Of a stretch of 64,000 nucleotides of DNA, positions 8,260 to 16,600 are shown one piece after another. The notes below the pieces were generated by a model that saw nothing but the letters and a program-made list of their open reading frames with translations, searched no databases and was not told where the DNA came from. Position numbers and translations under genes: made by a program. The stretch is from Holophagaceae bacterium (GTDB taxonomy: Bacteria > Acidobacteriota > Holophagae > Holophagales > Holophagaceae): positions 140,001-204,000 of the forward strand of contig JADKJH010000002.1 in NCBI GenBank assembly GCA_016722505.1, written 5' to 3'. How positions within the stretch are numbered: the stretch's first letter is position 1; the number at the start of each line of letters is the position of its first letter.

Positions 8260-8994
8260 ATGATGGCCCTTACCGAGACTTCCGAGAAAACCGAGCCATT
8301 GATGACCCTGATAACCCAGGCCGACCTAGATTCTGACCCGGACGAGCGAGACCGCCCGCTCGCTTCGCTGGCTCTGCGTCCCACTCGCGCTCCCCACGTG
8401 GGATCCGGGCAAAGCCCGGACTCTACTTCTGCCTACCACGCCCCCGAGGTGCGGGTGTGGGTCGAAGCCGCCCAAGCTGGCGACCAAGTGGCCTTTGCCA
8501 ATCTGGTGGAGCGATTTCAACGCGATGTCTACGGCAAAGCCATTTCCATTCTCAAGCACCATCAGGATGCCGATGATGTCGTGCAGGAGACCTTCCTGCG
8601 GGTATACCGGGCCCTTCCGGGCTTCCGGCATGAAAGCTCGTTCCGCACTTGGCTCATCACCATCACCACCCGGCAGGCATTGAACTATCTCGACCGGATG
8701 CGGAACAACCAGGAAAGCCTCGACCCCAGCGATGAAGGCGTGGAACATCCGGCGCTCCGCATCGAAGACAACCAGATGACCGCCTTGCTGGACCAAGAAT
8801 CCCGGCGCCTACTCCGGGAAGCCATCCCAAAACTCCCCAAGCGGCAAAAGCAGGCCCTCCTGCTCAAGCTACACAATGATTGGAAATATGATCGGATCGC
8901 CCAGGAAATGGGTACTTCGGTGGGGAGCGTCAAAGCCCACATCTTCCATGCCATCAAAAACCTCACCCACTACATTCATGGAGTCAAACCATGA
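8260..8994 (+). CDS. ECF-type RNA polymerase sigma factor
   Basis: Extracytoplasmic-function sigma factor of the RpoE class. Region 2 is visible as DQVAFANLVERFQRDVYGKA, then DADDVVQETFLRVYRAL and SSFRTWLITITTRQALNYL. Region 4 is IPKLPKRQKQALLLKLHNDW plus YDRIAQEMGTSVGSVKAHI, a helix-turn-helix for the -35 element. The start is uncertain: ATG 8260 or 8263, an upstream TTG, or ATG 8302 are all in frame and none has a strong site. The first ~60 residues are unlike sigma factors, and 26 of these codons come from dispersed repeat copy B. The stop overlaps the next gene (ATGA), which encodes a one-helix protein, as for sigma/anti-sigma pairs. Confidence 0.92.
   Translation: MMALTETSEKTEPLMTLITQADLDSDPDERDRPLASLALRPTRAPHVGSGQSPDSTSAYHAPEVRVWVEAAQAGDQVAFANLVERFQRDVYGKAISILKHHQDADDVVQETFLRVYRALPGFRHESSFRTWLITITTRQALNYLDRMRNNQESLDPSDEGVEHPALRIEDNQMTALLDQESRRLLREAIPKLPKRQKQALLLKLHNDWKYDRIAQEMGTSVGSVKAHIFHAIKNLTHYIHGVKP
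8337..8421 (+). repeat. Dispersed GC-rich repeat, copy B, in frame inside the sigma factor gene
   Basis: The segment is bounded by a 7-bp direct repeat, CCCGGAC, at 8337-8343 and 8415-8421. The copies are 78 bp apart (26 codons), so the frame is preserved. The core CCGCCCGCTCGCTTCGCT and the following CTCTGC match copy A (read on its minus strand), as do the flanking TCTGACC and the GCTCCCCAC block. The inserted residues read ERDRPLASLALRP..., low-complexity and absent from ECF sigma families. Confidence 0.75.
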
Positions 8995-9494
8995 GCATTG
9001 AAGCCATGACCCCTGAACAGCGCGAAATGGCAATTCAAGCCATCGAAACGGATCCTTTGAATCTGCCTGATGATGTGGCGGCCATGGTGCGCCAGAGCGC
9101 CGCGCTCTCGGAATTGCGGATCCATTGGTTGGCTTTGCAAGACCCAGACATCAATACGGCGGTAACCACCGCCCCGGCGGGTTATTTTCAAGCCCTGCCA
9201 GGCCGGATGCTACGCAAACTGCCTGTCAAGGTGGCAGCCAGACATCGCTTGCATCCCGCGCTGTGGGCGGCTGCCGCGGTACTGATGCTGACCATCGGCG
9301 TCGGCGGCTTCTGGGCGGGAAAAGCCAACCGCACCCCCTGGGTGGAGGCCAAGACACAGGACCTGGAACCCGCAAAGGACCTGCCGCTTGCAGACGCGCC
9401 ATTTCAGGAAAGCGATGATGTATTGGTCCAGATCCAGAACCTGAGCCCTGAAGAGATCCAGCGCATCGCCGATAAAGTCAAAAAAAGCCAATAG
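8991..9494 (+). CDS. Single-pass membrane protein, probable anti-sigma factor
   Basis: The 167-aa product starts at ATG 8991, overlapping the sigma factor stop. Residues 1-80 are soluble and acidic-helical, residues ~87-110 form one transmembrane helix (ALWAAAAVLMLTIGVGGFWAG), and the C-terminal tail is acidic with a helix ending in DKVKKSQ. There is no HxxxCxxC zinc motif, so it is not a ZAS-type anti-sigma. The role as membrane-tethered partner of the ECF sigma is inferred from position, coupling and topology only. Confidence 0.65.
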   Translation: MSIEAMTPEQREMAIQAIETDPLNLPDDVAAMVRQSAALSELRIHWLALQDPDINTAVTTAPAGYFQALPGRMLRKLPVKVAARHRLHPALWAAAAVLMLTIGVGGFWAGKANRTPWVEAKTQDLEPAKDLPLADAPFQESDDVLVQIQNLSPEEIQRIADKVKKSQ

Positions 9495-9537
9495 GACAAG
9501 ACCCAAAAGACTTGGGGTGGACAAGAAGGAATTAGCC

Positions 9538-10056
9538 ATGAAAAACACCATTCTGATCGCACTGGCAACAATTACGGTGACCACCGCTGTGGCCCAACAG
9601 GGGCCGCCAAGACCACGACGGGATGATCCGCAAGCCATAGATGCGGCCGCTGCGGCCCCGTGGCTGATGACGCTTCGGACCCAACGCATTTCCCAGACCC
9701 TTGGGGTGCCTGAAGAACGGGCTAAGGGCATCGCCCAGCGCTGGTCCATCTATGATCGCGACTTCTTGCAGCGAGCCCGTCAGATGATGCAGCTTCGAAA
9801 CCGCTTCAACCAGGTCCTCATGGGCCCCGGCGGCGAGGATGACAAGAACGCCCAGCTGAAACCCTTGCTAGACCAGTTCCTAGAACAACGGCACCAGCAA
9901 CAGGAGCTGAAATTGAAATTCGAGGACGATATCCGCGCTCAACTTTCACCTGCCCAGCAGGTGCGGCTCATCATCCTGGTGGATGACCTGCAGAAGACCA
10001 TCCGTGAAGGCATCCGTGAGGCTGTGAAGGAAGGCCGGCAGCGGCGCATGAACTAA
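9538..10056 (+). CDS. Exported helical protein, Spy/CpxP-like in character
   Basis: ATG 9538 has AAGGA upstream (9527-9531) and begins a typical Sec signal (MKNTILIALATITVTTAVAQ). The frame is open 21 bp further upstream but that start lacks a site. The mature ~150 residues are predicted mostly helical and highly charged (NRFNQVLMGPGGEDDKN, then FLEQRHQQQELKLKFEDD, LSPAQQVRLIILVDDLQK). This pattern resembles periplasmic Spy/CpxP or heavy-metal-sensor proteins. It is third behind a sigma factor and its presumed partner, consistent with an envelope-stress module. Its TAA stop is also the putative target duplication of the adjacent MITE. Confidence 0.65.
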   Translation: MKNTILIALATITVTTAVAQQGPPRPRRDDPQAIDAAAAAPWLMTLRTQRISQTLGVPEERAKGIAQRWSIYDRDFLQRARQMMQLRNRFNQVLMGPGGEDDKNAQLKPLLDQFLEQRHQQQELKLKFEDDIRAQLSPAQQVRLIILVDDLQKTIREGIREAVKEGRQRRMN

Positions 10057-10377
10057 GAGCTTGTCCGTAAATTAGGCGATGCCGCAACGAGGGTCAGCCG
10101 CGATGCAGCGCAAGGAAGGGCCCGCAGACGCGTATAGTTGATACGCGCAAGGGTCGTGACGCCGCGATGTCCAGGCCTTGAGAGCCCGCAAGGGCGGGCG
10201 GAACGCCCCGCGTTCCGCTGGGCGTGGATGCTGGCCCCGTCCCTTCGGGCTGGGGCGGCGGGCTTCTCGATGCGGCGTTAGCCTCCCGTGGCGTATGAAC
10301 GATATGCCGTGGTCGGCTGCCTTGCCTCGCTCGCCCGGCGCTCCCAGCGCGGCGTCGTCTAATTTACGGACAAGCTC
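10057..10377. mobile_element. MITE-like element with perfect 19-bp terminal inverted repeats
   Basis: GAGCTTGTCCGTAAATTAG at 10057-10075 is the exact reverse complement of 10359-10377. Extending inward, about 27 of 29 positions pair. TAA flanks both sides (10054-10056 and 10378-10380), consistent with a 3-bp target duplication. The left copy is the stop codon of the preceding gene. The 321-bp interior is GC-rich with local inverted repeats (GCGTAT...ATACGC) and no transposase frame; the one longer open frame there has no family resemblance. It lies between convergent genes and is probably a non-autonomous element mobilised in trans. Confidence 0.85.
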
Positions 10378-10393
10378 TAAGCCGAATCAATCA

Positions 10394-12124
10394 TCAACCC
10401 TCGGCTGGTGCGTCCAGGAGCACAGGCACCACCAGGGGCCTAGTCTGCGTGGTCTTTCGGATGACGCGGCGCAGGGATTGGCGCAGCAACTCCTTCAAGG
10501 CTTCACGATCTTTCCTGATGGCGCGAGGGGCTTCATCAAAAGCCTTGATGAGCGCGGCGCCCAATAAATCCCCATAGGCCTCATCATCCGAAAGCATCAC
10601 GAACCCACGGCTCAGAATCGAAGGTTCGCCGACCCGCTCGCCTTCAGGATCCAACATCAGCGTGGCGAAAATAACGCCGTCCTCCTGAAGGATCAGCCGG
10701 TCATGCACCACCCGGGCATCCACGCTGTGTTCTACACCTTCGTCTATAAAACAGCGACCAACCGGTACTTGTCCAGAATTACGAACCGAACCATCCTGAG
10801 CCAGAACAAGACAGGTGCCGCCATCCAAAAGATGAATGTGGTCCATTCCCCAACCAGCCTGCCTGGCCACGGCACCATGCGCTTGCAGATTCCTGAAGGT
10901 CCCGTGCACCGGCACCACGTGGTCGGGTTTCAGCCATTCGATCATGGTTTTCAAGTCAGGCCGATGGCCGTGGCCCGTGGCGTGAATGGGCCCGATGCCA
11001 TCTAAGCTTGTTTCCACGCCCAGCCGGGCCGCCGCATCCAGCATGCGTGAGACGCCCACTTCGTTGCCAGGGATGGGACGGGCACTCAAGATCAGCCTGT
11101 CACCCACGCCAAGAGCGAAGTTCTTCACTTCTCCCCGCAGGATCCGCATCAGCCCGCTTTGAGGTTCGCCTTGGCTGCCCGTACAGATCAGGACCAGTTC
11201 ATTTGGCTGATACCGATGCGCATCAGCAGGTTTGACCAGGATATCGTCGGGCAGTTTGAAACGGCCTAGGGACCTCGCCAGCTCTATGTTCCGCTCCACC
11301 GACCGCCCGACCATGCAGACGCTTCGGCCCGCCTCGTAGGCCAGGTCCACCAGAGTCTGCATCCGATCAATGTTGGAGGAAAAAGTCGCCACAACCAAGC
11401 GGCCCTTCGTTTGCTGAAGCGCATCACGCAAGCCGTTGGCACAGATGGATTCCGAAGGGGTTTCGCCCAACTGCATCACATTGGTGGAATCCGAAAGCAG
11501 CATTCGGACGCCTTCATGGCCAAGCGCCTGCAGGCGCGCCGTGCCCGTGAGCCGACCATCGGTAGGGCGGGGATCCAGCTTGAAATCACCGCTGTGCACC
11601 ACGGTTCCACTCGGCGTATGCAAAGCGATGGCGCAGGCGTCGGGGATGCTATGGGTGACGGGAATCCATTCCGCTTCGAAAGGGCCCACGACCCGGCGAT
11701 CGAAGTCATGCACCTCCCGCAATATGCCCTCGGTGGGGATCTCGTGTTCCCGGCATTTTCCTGCCACCAGGCCCAGCGTGAAAGCCGTCCCGTAAACCGG
11801 CACCGGCCAGCGCCGCAGGAAATAGGGCAGCGCGCCGATGTGATCCTCGTGGCCATGGGTAAGCAGCACCGCCAGCACCTGATCCGCGAAGGGCTCCAGG
11901 TAGGCGAAGTCCGGCACGATGCGATCAATACCCGGTTGATCGTCAGACGGGAAAAGCTGGCCGCAATCAATGAGCACCAAGCCGTCGGCGCTATGCACCG
12001 CCAGCGCGTTCATGCCGAATTCGCCTAATCCCCCGATAGGCACCAGGCGCAGCTCCCCAGGCGCAGGAGGCTGATCCCAGCCCTGAAATGGCGGTGCGTA
12101 TTTAAAAGCCTGAAGCCCGGTCAA
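10394..12124 (-). CDS. rnj: Ribonuclease J
   Basis: RNase J is a metallo-beta-lactamase-fold 5'-3' exonuclease/endonuclease for rRNA processing and mRNA decay. The zinc site LTHGHEDHIG, then THSIPDACA and HSGDFKLD are visible. The beta-CASP region has SDSTNVMQLGETPSE, VATFSSNIDRMQ and CTGSQGEP, followed by HATGHGHRPDL and the C-terminal oligomerisation domain. The open frame runs back to 12172, inside rsmA. I choose TTG 12124 (576 aa) because AAAGGA lies 7 nt before it and TTG/TGA overlaps the rsmA stop. Coupling to rsmA (16S maturation) fits a shared ribosome-biogenesis role. Confidence 0.93.
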   Translation of the reverse strand: MTGLQAFKYAPPFQGWDQPPAPGELRLVPIGGLGEFGMNALAVHSADGLVLIDCGQLFPSDDQPGIDRIVPDFAYLEPFADQVLAVLLTHGHEDHIGALPYFLRRWPVPVYGTAFTLGLVAGKCREHEIPTEGILREVHDFDRRVVGPFEAEWIPVTHSIPDACAIALHTPSGTVVHSGDFKLDPRPTDGRLTGTARLQALGHEGVRMLLSDSTNVMQLGETPSESICANGLRDALQQTKGRLVVATFSSNIDRMQTLVDLAYEAGRSVCMVGRSVERNIELARSLGRFKLPDDILVKPADAHRYQPNELVLICTGSQGEPQSGLMRILRGEVKNFALGVGDRLILSARPIPGNEVGVSRMLDAAARLGVETSLDGIGPIHATGHGHRPDLKTMIEWLKPDHVVPVHGTFRNLQAHGAVARQAGWGMDHIHLLDGGTCLVLAQDGSVRNSGQVPVGRCFIDEGVEHSVDARVVHDRLILQEDGVIFATLMLDPEGERVGEPSILSRGFVMLSDDEAYGDLLGAALIKAFDEAPRAIRKDREALKELLRQSLRRVIRKTTQTRPLVVPVLLDAPAEG

Positions 12125-12948
12125 TGAATGATCCTTTCGAGTTGTTGAAATGCCAGGAACAGCCGCCAGCACTGTTCAGGCGTCAGGGCTTCCGCGCGGA
12201 TGGCGGGGTTGAGCCCTTCACCTTCCAGAATGCCACGCACCTGTTCGGGAGAAATGACTCCGGCCCAATTGTTGGAAAGTGTTTTACGGCGATGGCCAAA
12301 ACTTCTGTGGAGCCAACTCAGGAACGCCTTTCGCAGATCGAGTTGTGGCGCGTCTTTCCGTGGCTCGAAGGTAAGCACGATGGAATCCACTTTGGGAGGC
12401 GGCGCGAAAGCTGAGGGCCCGAGTTTCATCAGCTTGGCCATGTCCGTGGTGAGTTGGGCCAATACCGACAATGGCCCGTACTGCTTTTCCGAAGGCTTTC
12501 CCATAAGCTTCTGTCCCACTTCGAGCTGGAACATCAAGACCATCCGCTGCCAGGGCACGTCCTCCACAAGAAAACGCGTAAGGATGGCTGTGGCGGCATT
12601 GTAGGGCAGGTTCCCCACCACTGCCCAAGGACCAGGGCCCGGCATGGGAAGCGCAGTCGCGTCGCCCATGACCAGATGGAAATGCTCAAGGGTTTCAAAT
12701 CGCTCCCGCAGCACCGCGCCAGCTTCAGCATCGAGTTCCATGGCAAAGAGCGGGCGGCCATCCACCAACAGGGAACCCGTGATGGCCCCGCCTCCAGGGC
12801 CAATCTCCAGCAGTGCAGGCGCCGGACAGCGGAGGGTTTCCGCCACGATGGAGAGGATCGCCCCCTTTGCCACCAGGAAATGCTGGCCAAATTCTTTTTT
12901 CGCACGAAGGGTTTGATGTGCGATACCGATGCTGCCCTTTTTATTCAT
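12121..12948 (-). CDS. rsmA: 16S rRNA (adenine-1518/1519-N6)-dimethyltransferase RsmA
   Basis: RsmA/KsgA dimethylates two adjacent adenines in helix 45 of 16S rRNA during 30S assembly. The 275-aa sequence shows KKEFGQHFL at the N-terminus, the SAM-binding LLEIGPGGGAIT, the catalytic VVGNLPYN, and the FAPPPKVDS block that separates the two domains. The C-terminal helical domain ends normally. The ATG at 12948 overlaps the vapC stop by 8 bp, and its own stop overlaps the RNase J start, so rsmA translation is tied to both neighbours. Confidence 0.96.
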   Translation of the reverse strand: MNKKGSIGIAHQTLRAKKEFGQHFLVAKGAILSIVAETLRCPAPALLEIGPGGGAITGSLLVDGRPLFAMELDAEAGAVLRERFETLEHFHLVMGDATALPMPGPGPWAVVGNLPYNAATAILTRFLVEDVPWQRMVLMFQLEVGQKLMGKPSEKQYGPLSVLAQLTTDMAKLMKLGPSAFAPPPKVDSIVLTFEPRKDAPQLDLRKAFLSWLHRSFGHRRKTLSNNWAGVISPEQVRGILEGEGLNPAIRAEALTPEQCWRLFLAFQQLERIIH

Positions 12949-13354
12949 GGAAAGGGTTGATGATCTTGAGCCTGCCTAGGCTCCGGCCATGTTGCAGATC
13001 CTCAGAGAAGCAGATCGTGCAACCAGCGCCCAGGGCGGATTGAAGGATCAATGCATCCCAAAAAGAGTGCCCATGGAGGCGTTGAAGATCTATGGCAGCC
13101 AGAATGTTTTCCACGTTGATCGGCACAACCTCAAGACCAGCTAGGAGTTCCACCTTCCGACGCGCGATTTCAGGGGAAACGCCGAGCTTTCGCGTGGCCG
13201 CCACAAAATATTCCTGGAGCACCTGCGTGGAGATCACTCCTTTGCGGCTGGTGAAGCACTCCTCGATGAGCTTTATCGCGGCCGCCTGATTTTCTGGGGA
13301 GTCCTGGTCATCCGCATACACCAGGATGTTGGTATCCAGGAAAATCCTATCCAC
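12941..13354 (-). CDS. PIN-domain toxin, VapC type
   Basis: Predicted Mg-dependent ribonuclease toxin. The PIN acidic residues are visible: DRIFLDTNILVYA at the N-terminus, a central glutamate in STQVLQEYF, HGHSFWDALI, and CFSEDLQHG near the C-terminus. The open frame extends to 13492, but GTG 13354 with GAGG 9 nt upstream gives the normal 137-aa PIN protein. It overlaps the antitoxin stop by 8 bp. Unusually, its own stop also overlaps the ATG of rsmA by 8 bp, placing a toxin directly upstream of an rRNA-modification gene. Confidence 0.88.
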   Translation of the reverse strand: MDRIFLDTNILVYADDQDSPENQAAAIKLIEECFTSRKGVISTQVLQEYFVAATRKLGVSPEIARRKVELLAGLEVVPINVENILAAIDLQRLHGHSFWDALILQSALGAGCTICFSEDLQHGRSLGRLKIINPFHE

Positions 13355-13571
13355 GATGCAAATCCTCGCGATTGAAACGCGACCCCTTCGAGTGCCCACC
13401 CTGCTCCAAGAACAGAGTCCTGAGTTCAGTGAATGCCGAGACAGAATCGCTCTCCCCAGCCAGCGTCCGGAGATAGCGCCGAACCACCTCATTCAGACTC
13501 AGCCCCATGCCCATGGCCACCTTGCGGGCCTTTCCCAACACCTTTTCATCTATGGAGAGTGTGAGATTCAT
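13347..13571 (-). CDS. Antitoxin, ribbon-helix-helix type (VapB-like)
   Basis: The 74-aa product starts at ATG 13571 (GGAG 8 nt upstream) with MNLTLSIDEKVLGKARKVA, a beta strand and helix typical of a ribbon-helix-helix DNA-binding antitoxin. GLSLNEVVRRYLRTLAGE forms the second helix. The charged C-terminus (SRFNREDLHRG) would wrap the toxin. A candidate promoter lies just upstream. It is expected to neutralise the adjacent PIN protein and autoregulate the operon, which here also includes rsmA and rnj. Confidence 0.8.
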   Translation of the reverse strand: MNLTLSIDEKVLGKARKVAMGMGLSLNEVVRRYLRTLAGESDSVSAFTELRTLFLEQGGHSKGSRFNREDLHRG

Positions 13572-13590
13572 GATTTTTCTCCCTAGACAC

Positions 13591-13619
13591 AGGTTACGTG
13601 CGCACAGGTCATTTGACAA
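13591..13619 (-). promoter_or_regulatory. Candidate promoter for vapB-vapC-rsmA-rnj
   Basis: The minus strand carries TTGTCA (13614-13619), a 17-bp spacer and TAACCT (13591-13596), 19 bp before the antitoxin start. The -35 box is strong and the -10 box weak. The region also holds short palindromic bases (GTGCGCAC) between the boxes that could be an antitoxin operator. Confidence 0.4.
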
Positions 13620-13641
13620 GGAAGCGTAAACTTCAGAACCC

Positions 13642-13670
13642 AAAAAAAGGCACCGACCGAAGCCGGTGCC
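13642..13670 (-). terminator. Rho-independent terminator after the pilus operon
   Basis: On the minus strand GGCACCG and CGGTGCC pair around an 8-nt loop and are followed by seven T residues (13642-13648). It sits 26-55 bp after the pilY1 stop and isolates the pilus operon from vapBC downstream. Confidence 0.9.
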
Positions 13671-13696
13671 CTGAAAAAACAGTAGGTAAATGATGG

Positions 13697-16600
13697 TTAG
13701 CGGACGGTGCGCCAGACGCGGGTCTTCGGGAAACGCTCCTTCGGTGATCCAAGCAGTGTCTTCATCTCGATAGTTGTCTGGACACCGCCGGGAGGAGGGT
13801 TAGGCTGAGTGACCGTACCTCCCTGAAGCACTCCGCGGGTACCGAAAGCGGTGTAATCGGAAGCCACGCCGATCCATGAGCCTCGGTTCCCACTTAAGTT
13901 AGCAATACCGGTTCGAGTATCCTTTGCGAGAGGACTGATCACATCCGCAATGACGTTGGTGTAGGAAATACCGGCGCCACCGCCGCAGGGATCATAGGAA
14001 GTCGGCTTAAAGATTGTGTAGAAAAGAGAGCCGGCGACAACGCTTGGAGTATTAATCCCCTTCGGAACAAATGTATTTGCAATACTATCAAAATTTAAGT
14101 AATAACCGAATTTGGTATTTGTCGCGATCGAGGGTGCCAGGTAGAAATCAGGGCAACTGGGTGTTATATCCTTCCAAATAGCGGGGCAGGCGGTAGTTGG
14201 ATCAGCGGTTACGATGTTCGCGGTGAAATCACTCAGTTGGGAATCGACAATGCCTGCATCGGCTCCGGATGCGGCATCCAGGCTCCATACCCGGCTATCC
14301 TGCCGATCAAAGACCACCGTGAGACGGTGATGGTCAGGTTTAGTCGAGGGGGGGAGATAAAATTGATCAGTTGGGTTGTTGCGATCACCGCTGACCAGCG
14401 CGATTCCGACAGCCGCGGGAGAAGGTGCCGTTAGCTTCCCCTTGCCAGGAAAGGCCCCAACCTTAAAGGGTGCGGGAAGTGTGGTATAGAGCGCACCATT
14501 ACCCTCGCCAGACTGGAAGACCTTCCGGATTCCCACAGACGAACCAGTGTTGCCATCCACAGTCCATTTGGCAAGATCCGAGGTATCAATACGGTAATCT
14601 TTATTTAGGCCAGAACTTACAATGCCTTTGGAGCCCCAAGCCCAGAGGGCCCCCTTATAATCCGTGAAATAGGATCGCTGTGCCATACCAGAGTTCAGGA
14701 TGAACTCGAAGGGTACTACGCCTGCCACAATCGGCCCCATACTGGATGTAGTGGGTAGACCAGGTGTAACGGTAACCCCTGGGACTTTAGTCAGGTCTGA
14801 TGCCGCGAGAATCTCGCCCGTGTTGATATCTAAAGCCAAGACAGAACGGCCCAATAGAGTCGAATTACCGCTAGCGTCTAGGAAGTTACCTTCCACTTTG
14901 GGGTTGCTATAGCCCCCACCTAGGAAGACCACATCCCTTAGTTTTTTGACTCCGAATTTATCAGTGAAGGCGACGCGCGCGTTGCCTGGAGTGCAGGAGG
15001 AGAATCCCATTTTGGCAATAAGGGTTTTCAGGTCTGAGTCAGTCATATTGGTTAAATTCCGCGTTGAAGGCAACAGGGCTGCCTCGTTGGGAACCAAAGA
15101 CCATTTCAGTACTGGATGGAAGGGATCATGGATATCTATGGCATAGTAGCTGCGACCGCCTTTACGCAGGCCGATAATGGCGATGGCGCGCTCATAAGTC
15201 GTGGAATCTGTATTGTCCACCGTGCCATTGCCCGAGCCACCCCCAGACGGTGGCAAGTCAAGGTGGTAAATGGAGGCTGTGCCATCCACCATGAACTTGT
15301 GTTGATTACCGGCTGCGGTAGGACCATAAACATAGGCGAGGTCGGCTAAGAAATCTGTGGGCATGAAGCTCCAAAGCTCAGCTACCCCACCCTGGACGAC
15401 TTCTTGCGGATGTCCACTGGAATCAGTGACAGTAGCGAACTTACTCACTTCGCCAAAGGCATGAAGCCAACCCTGATTAGTCCCCACAAGAATCAGGCGA
15501 AAGCGGTTAGGGCTTGTAAAAGTTGATATACCAGGAGTACTTGAGATTCCTGACGAAATCACGCTATCGGTGAAAGTGTATTCCAGAATGGAGGGGGAAG
15601 AATCAATGATGTCCCCCATAATGTCGTGGCGGTTTGCAAGAGGATTTGTTTTGTCCGCACCGGCAGCATTCTGGATTAGCGTTTTCTGAGCGGCGGTTCC
15701 CACCCCTACGGCCGAAGTGGCTACATAGTTTTGCAGCCCTGCGGTGTTGTCCGTGTTGTCTGCATTCGTGTACGCCACACCCGTATCGGTGAAGCTATGA
15801 AGTCCGCGTTCGGAAACAGTCGCGTTTCCAGGAAGACGCGTGAAAAGCTTGCGTGAGCTCCAAAGATGAGTAGGACTGCTCAGATAAGCGGCAGCCGACC
15901 ACGAGGCCGTGGACTGGTCAAGCACTGCGGCAATATTGCCCGAGGTATCAGTGAGAGAAATCTTCCCACCGGTTTCCCGGGTGCCAAACATCTGCAGATC
16001 GCCCGGCCAGGTGACGCCTCCAGTTGCAGGGGGCTTGAAATTGCCGATATAGACTTGTTTTCCGAAACTCGCCCCGATGAAGGGCAGGTTGGGACTGGCG
16101 GTAGCGTTGTTGCCTGGCTTCCCGATCGCCAACCTGAATGCGAAATCCATGCTCGCGGATAGCTTGTCCGCATCGGTCGCATCGAAGAAGTAGACCGCGC
16201 CTGGTTTTCGCGTACCCGCAGTGCCACCTGCGACAACCGGGGGTGTCCCGCTCGGGTCGATCCAATAGGCGGAGTCGCCAGGGAACAGAGGTACCCAATC
16301 GTTGTCGGGATCTGGAACATAGGGTCCAGGGCCAGCCGGCTTGGTTTGTTCCCAGCCATTGAAACCATGGTAGGTGCTTAAGCCACCGGCAGTTGAGGTG
16401 GGATCCCCCACCACGGCCGCCCGGAAAAGGAAGCTCTTGGGACTCCCTGGATCTGCGATCTGGCCACCCAGGCTCACACCTACAGTCATCGTGGTCACCC
16501 GCTTGTCATTGTTGAAGGAGATCCCATTCCGTTTCTTGATGGCAAAAGGCAGCAGCGCACTTGGATTGCCAGAAAGGGTAGGAGATGGATCGCCTGGCGA

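Noticed and set aside
10178..10567. 129-codon frame running from the MITE into rnj
   Set aside because: Covers repeat DNA and then antisense to rnj; composition is Arg/Ser/Gly-rich without motifs.
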